From positions 434,001-498,000 of the forward strand of contig NZ_CP095482.1 of NCBI RefSeq assembly GCF_023028225.1: a stretch of 64,000 bases of DNA, written 5' to 3'. The position numbers and the translations under genes are program-made. Origin of the DNA: Halorientalis litorea. Its GTDB lineage: Archaea > Halobacteriota > Halobacteria > Halobacteriales > Haloarculaceae. Below are positions 56,921 to 64,000 of this stretch, one piece after another (positions within the stretch are counted from its first letter, which is position 1; each line of letters begins with the position of its first letter). The notes below the pieces were generated by a model, which had not been told where the DNA came from, searched no databases, and saw nothing but the letters and a program-made list of their open reading frames with translations.

Positions 56921-57204
56921 TGTCAGACGCCGACGTACCGACAGAGCCGGCCGCCGCCGAGGCGACAGGGGTCGCCGCCATCGAGGAACGTGCCACGACG
57001 GTCCGTGACGAACAGGTACAGCGGGCAGTCGCGACGCTCGACGCGCGCGGCGACGTGACGCCCGAGAAGCGCGCGGCGGTCGAGCGGTTGGCGACGCGGC
57101 TGACGGCACGACTGACTGCCCCCGCCGAGCGGGCACTCCGACAGACCGGGTCGGGCGACGACGAGGTGGCCCGCGTCGCACTCGCGTTGTTCGGGGAGGA
57201 CTAG
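56920..57204 (+). CDS. Orphan glutamyl-tRNA reductase dimerisation-domain protein
   Basis: 94 residues. The pattern V-A-T-L-D-A-R-G-D-V-T-P-E-K-R-A-A-V-E-R-L-A, then L-T-A-P-A-E-R-A-L-R and a terminal L-F-G-E, matches the C-terminal dimerisation domain of HemA. The catalytic and NADPH domains are absent. It is coupled to the DUF2249 gene. It could regulate haem synthesis by pairing with full-length HemA; this is inference. Confidence 0.75.
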   Translation: MSDADVPTEPAAAEATGVAAIEERATTVRDEQVQRAVATLDARGDVTPEKRAAVERLATRLTARLTAPAERALRQTGSGDDEVARVALALFGED

Positions 57205-57500
57205 CTCCGCTCGGCGAGGACGAGCAACGCCTCGCTGTCCTCGATTGCGTCCGGCGAGACGGCCGAGCGGCCGTCGAACCGAACGATGTCACCGGCGTCG
57301 AGGTGGTGCGTCTCGTCGTCGACGGTCAGCGCGAGCGTGCTCGACAACAGGTGAAAGACGATGCGACGCTCCGGATGAGTGTGTGATGGGATGGACTCAC
57401 CGGCGTCGAGTGCGAGGCGAACGACATCGGGTTCGCCGTCCGGGAACGGCCGAGCGTGGGTTCCGTCGGAGAGGGCCGGCAGGGAGGCGCGGTCCACCAT
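57201..57500 (-). CDS. Small cupin protein
   Basis: 99 residues from the ATG at 57500. The cupin core includes S-H-T-H-P-E-R-R-I-V-F-H and D-A-G-D-I-V-R-F. Its start overlaps the stop of the DUF2249 gene upstream on the same strand. Single-domain metal-binding fold; substrate unknown. It is convergent with the HemA-domain gene, overlapping by four bases. Confidence 0.8.
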   Translation of the reverse strand: MVDRASLPALSDGTHARPFPDGEPDVVRLALDAGESIPSHTHPERRIVFHLLSSTLALTVDDETHHLDAGDIVRFDGRSAVSPDAIEDSEALLVLAERS

Positions 57501-57727
57501 CACTTCTTGGGGAACTCCGCGACGAACTTCTCGACGCCCTCGCGGCGGACCTCGTAGTTCTCGGCGTCGAAGGCGTCGACTTCGGCGTCCATCTCGTAGT
57601 ACAGCGGTTTCGGGTCGTGGTCGTTGACCAACCGCAGCGTCTCGCCGCTGTCCATCTCCGTGAACGTGTCCATGATTTTCGGGTGACGGTCCTTGGGCGG
57701 CACGTCACGAACGTCGATTTCGGGCAT
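57500..57727 (-). CDS. DUF2249 protein (short)
   Basis: 75 residues: I-D-V-R-D-V-P-P-K-D-R-H, M-D-S-G-E-T-L-R-L-V-N-D-H-D-P-K-P-L-Y-Y. It is a paralogue of the 56642 gene and even closer to the core family. The operator at 57768-57779 lies 41 bases upstream. It forms a coupled pair with the cupin gene. Confidence 0.87.
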   Translation of the reverse strand: MPEIDVRDVPPKDRHPKIMDTFTEMDSGETLRLVNDHDPKPLYYEMDAEVDAFDAENYEVRREGVEKFVAEFPKK

Positions 57728-57767
57728 ACGGACGACCGTTCCCGTCCCACACGTCTCCCAGTTTCCC

Positions 57768-57779
57768 CGAACGTGTTCG
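57768..57779 (-). promoter_or_regulatory. CGAAC-NN-GTTCG operator for DUF2249-cupin
   Basis: Read on the gene strand as CGAACACGTTCG followed by GGGGAAACT, 41 bases before the ATG at 57727. Confidence 0.82.
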
Positions 57780-57838
57780 AGTCCTGCTACCCGGTTCAGT
57801 GTCTGTCTGGTCCGCCGATACCGGCGTCCGACGCGGAG

Positions 57839-58405
57839 TCAGAACGGCGTGTCGGGTTCCCGGTCGTACCCGGCCTCGTTCGGGACGCCCTCGTCGTAGC
57901 CGCCGGCACGCGAGTCTGGGAGGACCCCCGACTCGGCGAATCGGGTCTCGTGGTCGCGCAACTGCTGGTTGATGACAGCACTCCGGTGGTGCAGGTCGGC
58001 CACCCGGACGCGCACGAGGTCGTACTCGTGGCGGTCGGTGAGGCCGTTCCACGCCCGGAAGACGCCCTTCGCCAGCGTGTCGCTCTGCGGGCAGAACTCC
58101 GTCGTGGGCGTGAACTCGACGCGGAGGACCCCCGCCTCGTCCGTCGAACGGGCGTACCGCAGGCCCGCGTCGGGGTGGCGGGCGTCGAGGTTCAGGCGCG
58201 CGAGGTTGTAGCCGAACGTCATGTCGTAGACACCGCGGTCCTCGAACAGCGCGCGACTCAGGCGGTGGGTGGCGAGGTGGGGACGGCCGGCCAACACGTC
58301 GTGGTCCCGGAGTGCGTCGCTGGGGGCCGGAACGTGGTCGGGGACGAACTCGTCGTAGCTGTCGAACTCGGCCGCGTCGGCGGAGAACGGCGACGGGATG
58401 TTCAT
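57839..58405 (-). CDS. MIP18/DUF59-like protein of the denitrification locus
   Basis: 188 residues from the ATG at 58405; a GTG at 58426 adds seven. The segment L-R-V-E-F-T-P-T-T-E-F-C-P-Q-S-D-T-L-A resembles the Cys-containing motif of MIP18/SufT-like metal-sulfur assembly proteins. The N- and C-terminal parts are unassigned, and the C-terminus is acidic and disordered. A near-consensus operator lies 39 bases upstream. Inference: Fe-S or metal-centre assembly for anaerobic enzymes. Confidence 0.6.
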   Translation of the reverse strand: MNIPSPFSADAAEFDSYDEFVPDHVPAPSDALRDHDVLAGRPHLATHRLSRALFEDRGVYDMTFGYNLARLNLDARHPDAGLRYARSTDEAGVLRVEFTPTTEFCPQSDTLAKGVFRAWNGLTDRHEYDLVRVRVADLHHRSAVINQQLRDHETRFAESGVLPDSRAGGYDEGVPNEAGYDREPDTPF

Positions 58406-58443
58406 GCGCGAGCCTACAGGCCGCACGCTGGTTGCCTTCGTGC

Positions 58444-58455
58444 CGAAGACGTTCG
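58444..58455 (-). promoter_or_regulatory. Degenerate CGAAC-type operator for the MIP18-like gene
   Basis: CGAAG-AC-GTTCG on the plus strand, one mismatch to the palindrome, 39 bases before the ATG at 58405. The identical distance supports it in spite of the mismatch. Confidence 0.6.
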
Positions 58456-58457
58456 GG

Positions 58458-59273
58458 TCAGTGCTCGGCGGCGTCGACCATCTCGTAGCCGACGTTCTGC
58501 TCGCGGAGGCGGTCAGTGTGGGCCGACAGACGACTCGTGACGGCGAGCAGGAGAACGTCGAGACCGCGCGTCGCGGCCTCCTCGACGGCCTGTGCCGTCG
58601 CGAAGCGAACGTCCGGGTCGAGGTCCGCGGCGTGGGCGGCGGCGAGTGCCTCGACGCCGGCGGTGGCGAGCAAGTCGTGGTCGGCGGCGAACTCGGCGAC
58701 GGTGTCGGAGTCGATGACGCTACTCCCGCCGTCGTCGACGCGAGGGAGCGAGACGACGGTCACGGCCCCGAGGTCGTAGTCGAGGACGCCCTCGAAGTCG
58801 GTCACGCCCACGTCCTGGCCCTCGTCGGCGTCGGTGACTGCCACGGCGGCCACGGACCCGGCCGCGCCCGGCGTCGCCCGGAGAACCCCGTCACGCATCG
58901 AGAGCGAGACGGCGTCCCCTTCGGAAATCGACCCGGTCGCGAGTGCCGTTTCCACCTCCACCTGCCCGATGACCGTCTCGTTGACGTGCTGAACGAACTC
59001 CCGGAGGGAGTCGGTCTGTGAGATGAGCCAATCGACGCCCTCCTTGGTCACCTCGTACCGGCCTCGCCCGTGCTTCTCGACGAAGCCCTGCTTGATGAGG
59101 TCCTGGAGGTAGTCGCTGACGGCCTGTGAGGTGACGCCGATTGCCGTGGCAACCTCCTGTTGGCTGACCGCCGGTTGCCGCTCGGCTATCTCCACGAGAA
59201 TCTGGTAGCGCGTGGCGTCGCGTTTGCTCCGCAGGACGTTCGCGTCCTCGGACTCGCCCGCGTTCCCTGCCAT
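58458..59273 (-). CDS. Winged-helix transcription regulator divergent from the cobalamin operon
   Basis: 271 residues from the ATG at 59273. An N-terminal MarR/TrmB-like winged helix (S-Q-Q-E-V-A-T-A-I-G-V-T-S-Q-A-V-S-D-Y-L) is followed by a long C-terminal ligand-like region (about 90-270) of the DUF7839 type. Its position 118 bases from cbiT, facing away, suggests control of cobalamin synthesis. The shared region contains acaaccaaaattgt, a possible operator or promoter. Confidence 0.78.
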   Translation of the reverse strand: MAGNAGESEDANVLRSKRDATRYQILVEIAERQPAVSQQEVATAIGVTSQAVSDYLQDLIKQGFVEKHGRGRYEVTKEGVDWLISQTDSLREFVQHVNETVIGQVEVETALATGSISEGDAVSLSMRDGVLRATPGAAGSVAAVAVTDADEGQDVGVTDFEGVLDYDLGAVTVVSLPRVDDGGSSVIDSDTVAEFAADHDLLATAGVEALAAAHAADLDPDVRFATAQAVEEAATRGLDVLLLAVTSRLSAHTDRLREQNVGYEMVDAAEH

Positions 59274-59391
59274 TACCACCACTCGGGGCGCGCAATGCAA
59301 GTATTTTGCCACGGCGACCCGCCGAAACACAACTCGGGTTTCCTTAATACAACCAAAATTGTTTTACGCGCTACTGCACTTGTAGACAGTG

Positions 59392-59982
59392 ATGTCCCGT
59401 GTAATGCTCCCGCACGACGCGAAGGCGGGGCCGACCAAGCCGGAAGTGCGTGCCGTCCTGCTCTCGAAACTCGATTTGCGGGCGTCGGACCACTTCGCGG
59501 AGGTCGGTTCCTGCACCGGTGCCGTCACCATCGAGGCGGCGCGACGGGCCGGCCGTGTCACCGCGCTCGAACGGAAGGCGGACAGACTCGACACGACACG
59601 CAAGAACCTCGCCGAGAACGACACCGAGGCCGAGGTGGACCTCCGTGCGGCGGAGGCCCCGGACGGGCTACCGAGCGACGCAGACGCGCTCTTCCTCGGT
59701 GGCAGTCGCAACTACGAGGCCGTCCTCGATTTCGCCGTCGAGGCCGGCGTCGACCGTGTCGTCATGAACGTCTCGCGGCTAGAGGTCGCCGGCGCGGCCA
59801 CCGAGGCGTTCCGTGACCGTGACCTGCTGGAGGAAGTCGTCCAGTTCCAAGTCAGCCACGGCTACGAACTCGCCGGGGCGACGAGTTTCGACTCGGAGAA
59901 CCCGGTCTACATGCTCGTGGGCGGGGCCGGTGACGACGTGGCCGCCGACGGCGGCCGCCCGGCCCGTGGAGGGAGGCGATGA
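59392..59982 (+). CDS. cbiT: Cobalt-precorrin-6B (or 6Y) C15-methyltransferase CbiT
   Basis: 196 residues from the ATG at 59392. A class I SAM methyltransferase fold: F-A-E-V-G-S-C-T-G-A-V-T-I-E-A (SAM loop), A-L-E-R-K and the D-A-L-F-L-G-G-S segment. The N-terminal segment D-A-K-A-G-P-T-K-P-E-V-R fits CbiT. It methylates and decarboxylates in anaerobic cobalamin synthesis. The stop overlaps the cbiL start by four bases. Confidence 0.9.
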   Translation: MSRVMLPHDAKAGPTKPEVRAVLLSKLDLRASDHFAEVGSCTGAVTIEAARRAGRVTALERKADRLDTTRKNLAENDTEAEVDLRAAEAPDGLPSDADALFLGGSRNYEAVLDFAVEAGVDRVVMNVSRLEVAGAATEAFRDRDLLEEVVQFQVSHGYELAGATSFDSENPVYMLVGGAGDDVAADGGRPARGGRR

Positions 59983-60743
59983 CGCTCTACGGCGTCGGCC
60001 TCGGTCCCGGACAGGGCGACCTCGTGACCGTCCGTGGGAAGCGAGTCCTCGAAGCCGCCGACGTGGTGTACTCGCCGGGGCGTCTCTCGCGGTCGGTCGC
60101 CACTGAACACGTCCCCGAGGAACGCATCGGCGACCTCGATTTCCCGATGACCCGCGACGAGGAAGAACTCCGGCGAGCGTGGAAGGAGGCGGCCGCGGAG
60201 ATCGCCCCGCAGGCACGCGACGGCGAGGCCGCCTTCGTGACGCTGGGCGACCCGAACGTCTACTCGACGTTCGGACACCTCCGGCGGACGCTCGACGCGT
60301 TCCACCCCGAGGTGGACCTCGAAATCGTCCCCGGCGTGAGCGCGGTCACCGCCTTCGCCACGGCACTCGGCGTCGAAATCCCCGCCGGGTCGGGGCTGTC
60401 ACTTCGGGAAGGCGCGCGCGGTGCCTCCCCGACCGGCCCCGACCGGATGGTGCTGTTCAAAGTCACCGACGCCCCGGCCACTCACGAGGGGTTGGTCGAG
60501 GCGGGCTACGAGGTGACCTACGGCCGTCGCCTGTTCATGGAACAGGGCGAGACGGCCGTGACTGACGACCCGACCGACCTCGCCGAGCGCGATTACTACA
60601 CGCTCGCCTACGCCGAGCGGCCCGGACTGGACGACGAGCTAGCGACGGCGGCGTTCGAGACGGACGAGTCGACGACGAGGGCCGAGCGCGCCGAAGGGGC
60701 CGCCTGTGGCGACGACCACCCGGAGGTGCGCTCGGATGACTGA
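59979..60743 (+). CDS. cbiL: Cobalt-factor II C20-methyltransferase
   Basis: 254 residues. A tetrapyrrole methyltransferase with G-V-G-L-G-P-G-Q-G-D-L-V-T, T-L-G-D-P-N-V-Y-S-T-F and P-G-V-S-A-V-T-A-F. These motifs fit CbiL/CobI. The acidic C-terminal tail of about 30 residues is a haloarchaeal addition. Overlaps cbiF by eight bases. Confidence 0.9.
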   Translation: MTLYGVGLGPGQGDLVTVRGKRVLEAADVVYSPGRLSRSVATEHVPEERIGDLDFPMTRDEEELRRAWKEAAAEIAPQARDGEAAFVTLGDPNVYSTFGHLRRTLDAFHPEVDLEIVPGVSAVTAFATALGVEIPAGSGLSLREGARGASPTGPDRMVLFKVTDAPATHEGLVEAGYEVTYGRRLFMEQGETAVTDDPTDLAERDYYTLAYAERPGLDDELATAAFETDESTTRAERAEGAACGDDHPEVRSDD

Positions 60744-61668
60744 CCCGCAAGACGATACCGGAAGGGACGACGGCGACTCCTCGGGCGCGACGACCCCGCA
60801 AGCGGCAATCGACGCCGAGGGCGAAGCGCGCACGAGAGAGCGCGACGCTCGCGTGTACGAACACACGGCCGGGGACGAACAGGACGGGATTCCGTTCATC
60901 GGGGCCGGGCCGGGCGACCCGAAACTGCTGACCGTCGCCGGACGGGAACTCGTCGAAGCGGCCGACCTCGTGGTCCACGCCGGGTCGCTGGTCAACAGCG
61001 AACTGCTGGACGCCTACTGCGCCGACGCCGAGACGGTGTCGTCCATCGGCAAGGACCTCGAAGAACTGGTACCGCTGATGCGTGACGCCCACGAACGCGG
61101 CGAGAACGTCGTGCGCTTGCACAGCGGCGACCCGGCCATCTACGGGGCGGCACTCGAACAGATGGACGCGCTGGAACACGAGGGCGTCCCGACGTACTTC
61201 GTCCCCGGCGTGACGGCGGCGTTCGCCGCCAGCGCGACGCTCCGCACGCAACTCACACTCAACGAGGTGTCGAATCACGTCGCGTTCACCCGACCACAGG
61301 GGAAGACGCTCTCCGACGAGGACGACCACATCTCCGAGTTCGTCGGGATGGGCGACGTGACTACCTGTATCTACCTCGGGACCCACGCCGTCGCGGAGAC
61401 GATGGACCGCTTGCTGGCCGAGGGACACGACCCCGAGACACCGGTCGCAGTGGTCTACCACGCCTCCTGGCCCGACGAGGAGGTCATCGAAGGCACTATC
61501 GCCACCATCGGCGAGCGAGTCGAGCGCGCCGGATACCGGGCCTCCGCACTGGTCCTCATCGGCGACGCCGTGACGGGCGCGGGCTACGAGCGGTCGTATC
61601 TCTACGACGGCTGGGCATCGCGCGGGAGCGACGACGGCGCGGACGCGGAAACGGAGGCAGACGACTGA
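60736..61668 (+). CDS. cbiF: Cobalt-precorrin-4 C11-methyltransferase
   Basis: 310 residues from the ATG at 60736. The enzyme domain begins near residue 50 (P-F-I-G-A-G-P-G-D-P-K-L-L-T), after an unusual acidic, disordered N-terminal extension. R-L-H-S-G-D-P-A-I-Y-G-A and P-G-V-T-A-A-F-A-A-S-A support CbiF/CobM. The stop and the cbiG start overlap (TGATG). Confidence 0.92.
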   Translation: MTDPQDDTGRDDGDSSGATTPQAAIDAEGEARTRERDARVYEHTAGDEQDGIPFIGAGPGDPKLLTVAGRELVEAADLVVHAGSLVNSELLDAYCADAETVSSIGKDLEELVPLMRDAHERGENVVRLHSGDPAIYGAALEQMDALEHEGVPTYFVPGVTAAFAASATLRTQLTLNEVSNHVAFTRPQGKTLSDEDDHISEFVGMGDVTTCIYLGTHAVAETMDRLLAEGHDPETPVAVVYHASWPDEEVIEGTIATIGERVERAGYRASALVLIGDAVTGAGYERSYLYDGWASRGSDDGADAETEADD

Positions 61669-62672
61669 TGAGTACGGACACAGACGACGAGACCACGAAC
61701 GGAACGGACGCATCGGACGGCGACGGAGACGGGGGCCACTGCGCCACGCCGGACAGCGACGGGGAGGTCGCGGAGGAAATCGCGATAATCTCCTTCGAGC
61801 GCAAGATGGAGACGGCCGCGGACATCGTCGACGGCATCGGCGACCGCTACGAATCCATCGATGTCATCGAGTACCACGGCGACGTGTTCGCCGAACACTG
61901 GGGCGAATACGACTGTTTCGTCGGCCTGATGGCCTCGGGGATTGCGATGCGCAAGACTGCGCCGCTCCTCGACGACAAGTGGGACGACCCCGCCATCGTC
62001 GTCGTCGACGAGGAACTGACGTGGGCGATTCCCATCACGGGCGGCCACCACGGTGCGAACCAAGTGGCCGACGACCTCGCCTCGATGGGAGCCGTTCCCG
62101 CGGTGACGACCGCCTCCGAGGCGGCGGGCAAGCAGGGCGTCGAGGAACGCGCGAAGGCACTCGACACCCACGTCGTCAACGGCGACTCGACGGTGGCGAC
62201 GAACCTCGCGGTGCTGGACGACGAACTGGGCGCGGTCGAACGCCTCGACGGCCCGCGGGCCGTCCTCGTCGGCGACGACGTGACGGTGCTGAAGCGTAAC
62301 GGCGACGACGGCGTCGTCCTCGGCACGGGCAGCGTCTCGGGCGCGAAGAAAGCACAGTTCCTCACGGCGTGGAAGCGTGCCCTCGACGGCACAGAGTACG
62401 GCGTCGACGACGTGGAGTTCGTCGCCACCGGGACTCGGAAGGAAGAAGAAGAGGGACTGTTGGCCGCGGCCGAGGAGTTGGGTCTCGGCGTCGTCTCCTT
62501 CGAGAAGGAGACGCTGGAGCGGTTCGAGGGGCCGACGCCCTCCCGGTCGAAGGAACTCATCGGCTGGCCGGGTATCTCGGAGGCCAGTGCCATCGCCGGC
62601 GGGCGCGAGCACGAACTGCTCGCCGAGAAGGAACGGTACGACGACGCCGTGACCGTGGCGGTGGGGAAGTGA
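61668..62672 (+). CDS. cbiG: Cobalt-precorrin-5A hydrolase
   Basis: 334 residues. The CbiG central region (F-V-G-L-M-A-S-G-I-A-M-R, W-A-I-P-I-T-G-G-H-H-G-A-N) and the C-terminal CbiG domain are visible after a 40-residue acidic N-terminus. It opens the delta-lactone of cobalt-precorrin-5A. It is separated from cbiH by one base. Confidence 0.92.
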   Translation: MSTDTDDETTNGTDASDGDGDGGHCATPDSDGEVAEEIAIISFERKMETAADIVDGIGDRYESIDVIEYHGDVFAEHWGEYDCFVGLMASGIAMRKTAPLLDDKWDDPAIVVVDEELTWAIPITGGHHGANQVADDLASMGAVPAVTTASEAAGKQGVEERAKALDTHVVNGDSTVATNLAVLDDELGAVERLDGPRAVLVGDDVTVLKRNGDDGVVLGTGSVSGAKKAQFLTAWKRALDGTEYGVDDVEFVATGTRKEEEEGLLAAAEELGLGVVSFEKETLERFEGPTPSRSKELIGWPGISEASAIAGGREHELLAEKERYDDAVTVAVGK

Positions 62673-62673
62673 C

Positions 62674-63585
62674 ATGGCGGCCGAAGACACCGCCGAAACC
62701 GCGACGAACGAGGACGACTACGGGACACTTTCCGTCGTGGGTATCGGACCGGGACTGCCCGGCGGGATGACCCAGCGAGCGAAGGAGGTCATCAGGACTG
62801 CCGACTGCGTGGTCGCCTCGAACCTGTATCAGGAGTTCCTGCGACGGGACGGGACGCTCCCGCCCGAGAGCGCGGCAGTCGAGGCGGCCGCCGACGGCGG
62901 GACCGTGGCGGGCGAAGAGGGGACCGTCCTCGAACGGCCGGACGGCTCCACACAGACGCTCGTTCGGTCGACGATGGGTCGGCAGGTCGAACTCGCTCGG
63001 GAGGCGTTCGAACGCGTCCGGGCGGGCGAGGACGTGGCTCACGTCTCCGGCGGCGACCCGAACGTCTACGGGAAGAGCGACCTCGTGTTCACGATGGCCG
63101 AGGAGGAGGGCGCGACGGACGTGCCAATCGAAATCGTCCCCGGCGTCACGGCGGCACTTGGCGGCGCGGCGAACCTCGGCGCGCCGCTCTCGAACGACTT
63201 CTGTACCGTCTCGCTGTCGGACAAGTGGCGCGGGTGGGAGGAAATAGAGGAGAAACTCCGGGCGGCGGCCATCTCGGGGTTCGTCGTCGTCCTCTACAAC
63301 TGCTGGCGCGACTACGAGCGCGCAATCGAGGTCATCCGCGAGGAACGGGCCGACGACGTGCCCGTCGCCATCGTGAACGACGCCGGGCGGGGTGACGCCG
63401 GGCGCAACCTCGACGGCGAGACGGAGACGGTCACCACCCTCGGCGAGGTTACCGACCACGACGAGAAGGTCGGCGGGATGGGGTCGTCCATCCTCGTCGG
63501 CACCCACGAGACGGAGGTCTGGGAGAACGACTACCGCGAGTACCTCGTCACCCCGCGCGGCGGGCGTGACGTGGAGGATTTCTAA
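62674..63585 (+). CDS. cbiH: Cobalt-precorrin-3 C17-methyltransferase
   Basis: 303 residues. Tetrapyrrole methyltransferase motifs G-I-G-P-G-L-P-G-G-M-T, S-G-G-D-P-N-V-Y-G and P-G-V-T-A-A-L-G-G-A-A. C17 methylation with ring contraction in the anaerobic pathway is the expected activity. A paralogue follows three bases later. One may be the true CbiH; both are placed in that family. Confidence 0.88.
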   Translation: MAAEDTAETATNEDDYGTLSVVGIGPGLPGGMTQRAKEVIRTADCVVASNLYQEFLRRDGTLPPESAAVEAAADGGTVAGEEGTVLERPDGSTQTLVRSTMGRQVELAREAFERVRAGEDVAHVSGGDPNVYGKSDLVFTMAEEEGATDVPIEIVPGVTAALGGAANLGAPLSNDFCTVSLSDKWRGWEEIEEKLRAAAISGFVVVLYNCWRDYERAIEVIREERADDVPVAIVNDAGRGDAGRNLDGETETVTTLGEVTDHDEKVGGMGSSILVGTHETEVWENDYREYLVTPRGGRDVEDF

Positions 63586-63588
63586 ACA

Positions 63589-64000
63589 ATGAGTACTGAC
63601 GATACCACCACGGACGCGAGCACAGACACGGAGACAGACACCTCGTCCACGTGCGGCGGGTCGACCGCCACGACGGACGCGTCGACGGACTCGAAGTGCG
63701 GGGCGTCCTCGGACACGAGTTCCTCGGGGTGCGGTGCGAGTTCGGACGCCGACGAGGAGGAGGAGGTCGGCGCGACAGTCGAGGACTTCGACGCCGACCC
63801 GGGCCAGTTGATAGCCGTCGGCCTCGGCCCCGGCCAACCCGAGGGCATGACCGACCGCGCGAAGGCCGCGCTCGCCGACGCCGAACACATCGTCGGTTAC
63901 ACCACCTACGTCGAACTCCTGCCAGACGAGATTACCGACGACGCCGAGGACGTCTACGACACGCCGATGTGTGGTGAAGTGTCCCGGACCGAGGAGGCCA
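63589..64000 (+). CDS. cbiH: Second CbiH-type methyltransferase with Cys-rich N-terminus, cut by window end
   Basis: At least 137 residues from the ATG at 63589, incomplete at the right edge. Residues 1-70 are acidic, Ser/Thr-rich and carry three C-G repeats (T-C-G-G-S, K-C-G-A-S, G-C-G-A-S). The methyltransferase domain begins near 76 (I-A-V-G-L-G-P-G-Q-P-E-G-M-T-D) and continues V-G-Y-T-T-Y-V-E-L-L, typical of CbiH. The Cys-rich extension may bind metal. Confidence 0.85.
   Translation, partial: MSTDDTTTDASTDTETDTSSTCGGSTATTDASTDSKCGASSDTSSSGCGASSDADEEEEVGATVEDFDADPGQLIAVGLGPGQPEGMTDRAKAALADAEHIVGYTTYVELLPDEITDDAEDVYDTPMCGEVSRTEEA

Overview
The window is chromosomal DNA of a halophilic archaeon (class Halobacteria). 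The evidence is the high GC content, strongly acidic predicted proteins rich in Asp and Glu, Tat-type signal sequences with lipoboxes, HTH-10 (bacterio-opsin activator type) regulators, HalX-type response regulators, leaderless or short-leader genes, and many families known mainly from haloarchaea (DUF5305, DUF1102-like, DUF5820, DUF6517, DUF7344-type). I cannot assign a genus. No transposase, integrase or CRISPR array is visible.

Layout. 1-3 kb: the 3'-truncated end of a lipoprotein gene, tRNA-Leu, a small histidine kinase and a DUF309 protein. 3-14.5 kb: an exported-protein locus with a membrane-anchored regulator, a large SipW-substrate-like surface protein, a DUF5305 membrane protein, two small DUF1102-like exported proteins sharing a divergent promoter, a Gly/Ser-rich membrane protein, and a SipW/eukaryote-type signal peptidase with an extra outer domain. 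A 7TM histidine kinase and an unusual HxlR-receiver fusion regulator lie inside it. I read this as a candidate haloarchaeal surface-fibre or matrix system. 14.6-16.4 kb: a deacylase and two small conserved proteins. 16.9-24.6 kb: a four-gene PrkA-PrkA-YeaH-SpoVR stress operon. 25-28.3 kb: regulators, a YjbQ protein and a cryptochrome/photolyase. 28.3-35.7 kb: a fatty-acid oxidation island (acyl-CoA ligase, HACD-ECH fusion, two nearly converted acyl-CoA dehydrogenases) with an intron-bearing tRNA-Glu. 35.8-40.8 kb: CysE, a beta-helix protein, a DNA glycosylase, a truncated RimK and a desuccinylase. 41-46.8 kb: succinate dehydrogenase, with sdhCDB separated from sdhA by two opposite-strand genes. 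47-52.5 kb: a SRAP protein, a tRNA-like locus with repeats, a sugar nucleotidyltransferase, an SDR, a CBS protein and two coiled-coil proteins. 52.6-58.4 kb: a denitrification-linked locus with copper nitrite reductase, a beta-grasp protein, a CGCGG-type peptide plus radical SAM/SPASM enzyme, an HTH-10 regulator, two DUF2249 proteins, an orphan HemA dimerisation domain, a cupin and a MIP18-like protein. 58.5-64 kb: a regulator divergent from an anaerobic cobalamin operon (cbiT-L-F-G-H-H'), cut off by the window end.

Three signals stand out. First, a palindrome CGAAC-NN-GTTCG lies 38-44 bases before the start codons of nearly every transcription unit in the nirK/radical SAM locus (and about 115 bases before nirK), with the same orientation-dependent GGGGA-type flank; this makes the locus one regulon. 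Second, all three tRNA or tRNA-like loci are followed by the same composite element: an inverted copy of the T-arm, a hairpin core, then a direct copy of the tRNA 3' end. Third, the SipW-type locus at 3-14.5 kb looks like a complete surface-fibre export module.
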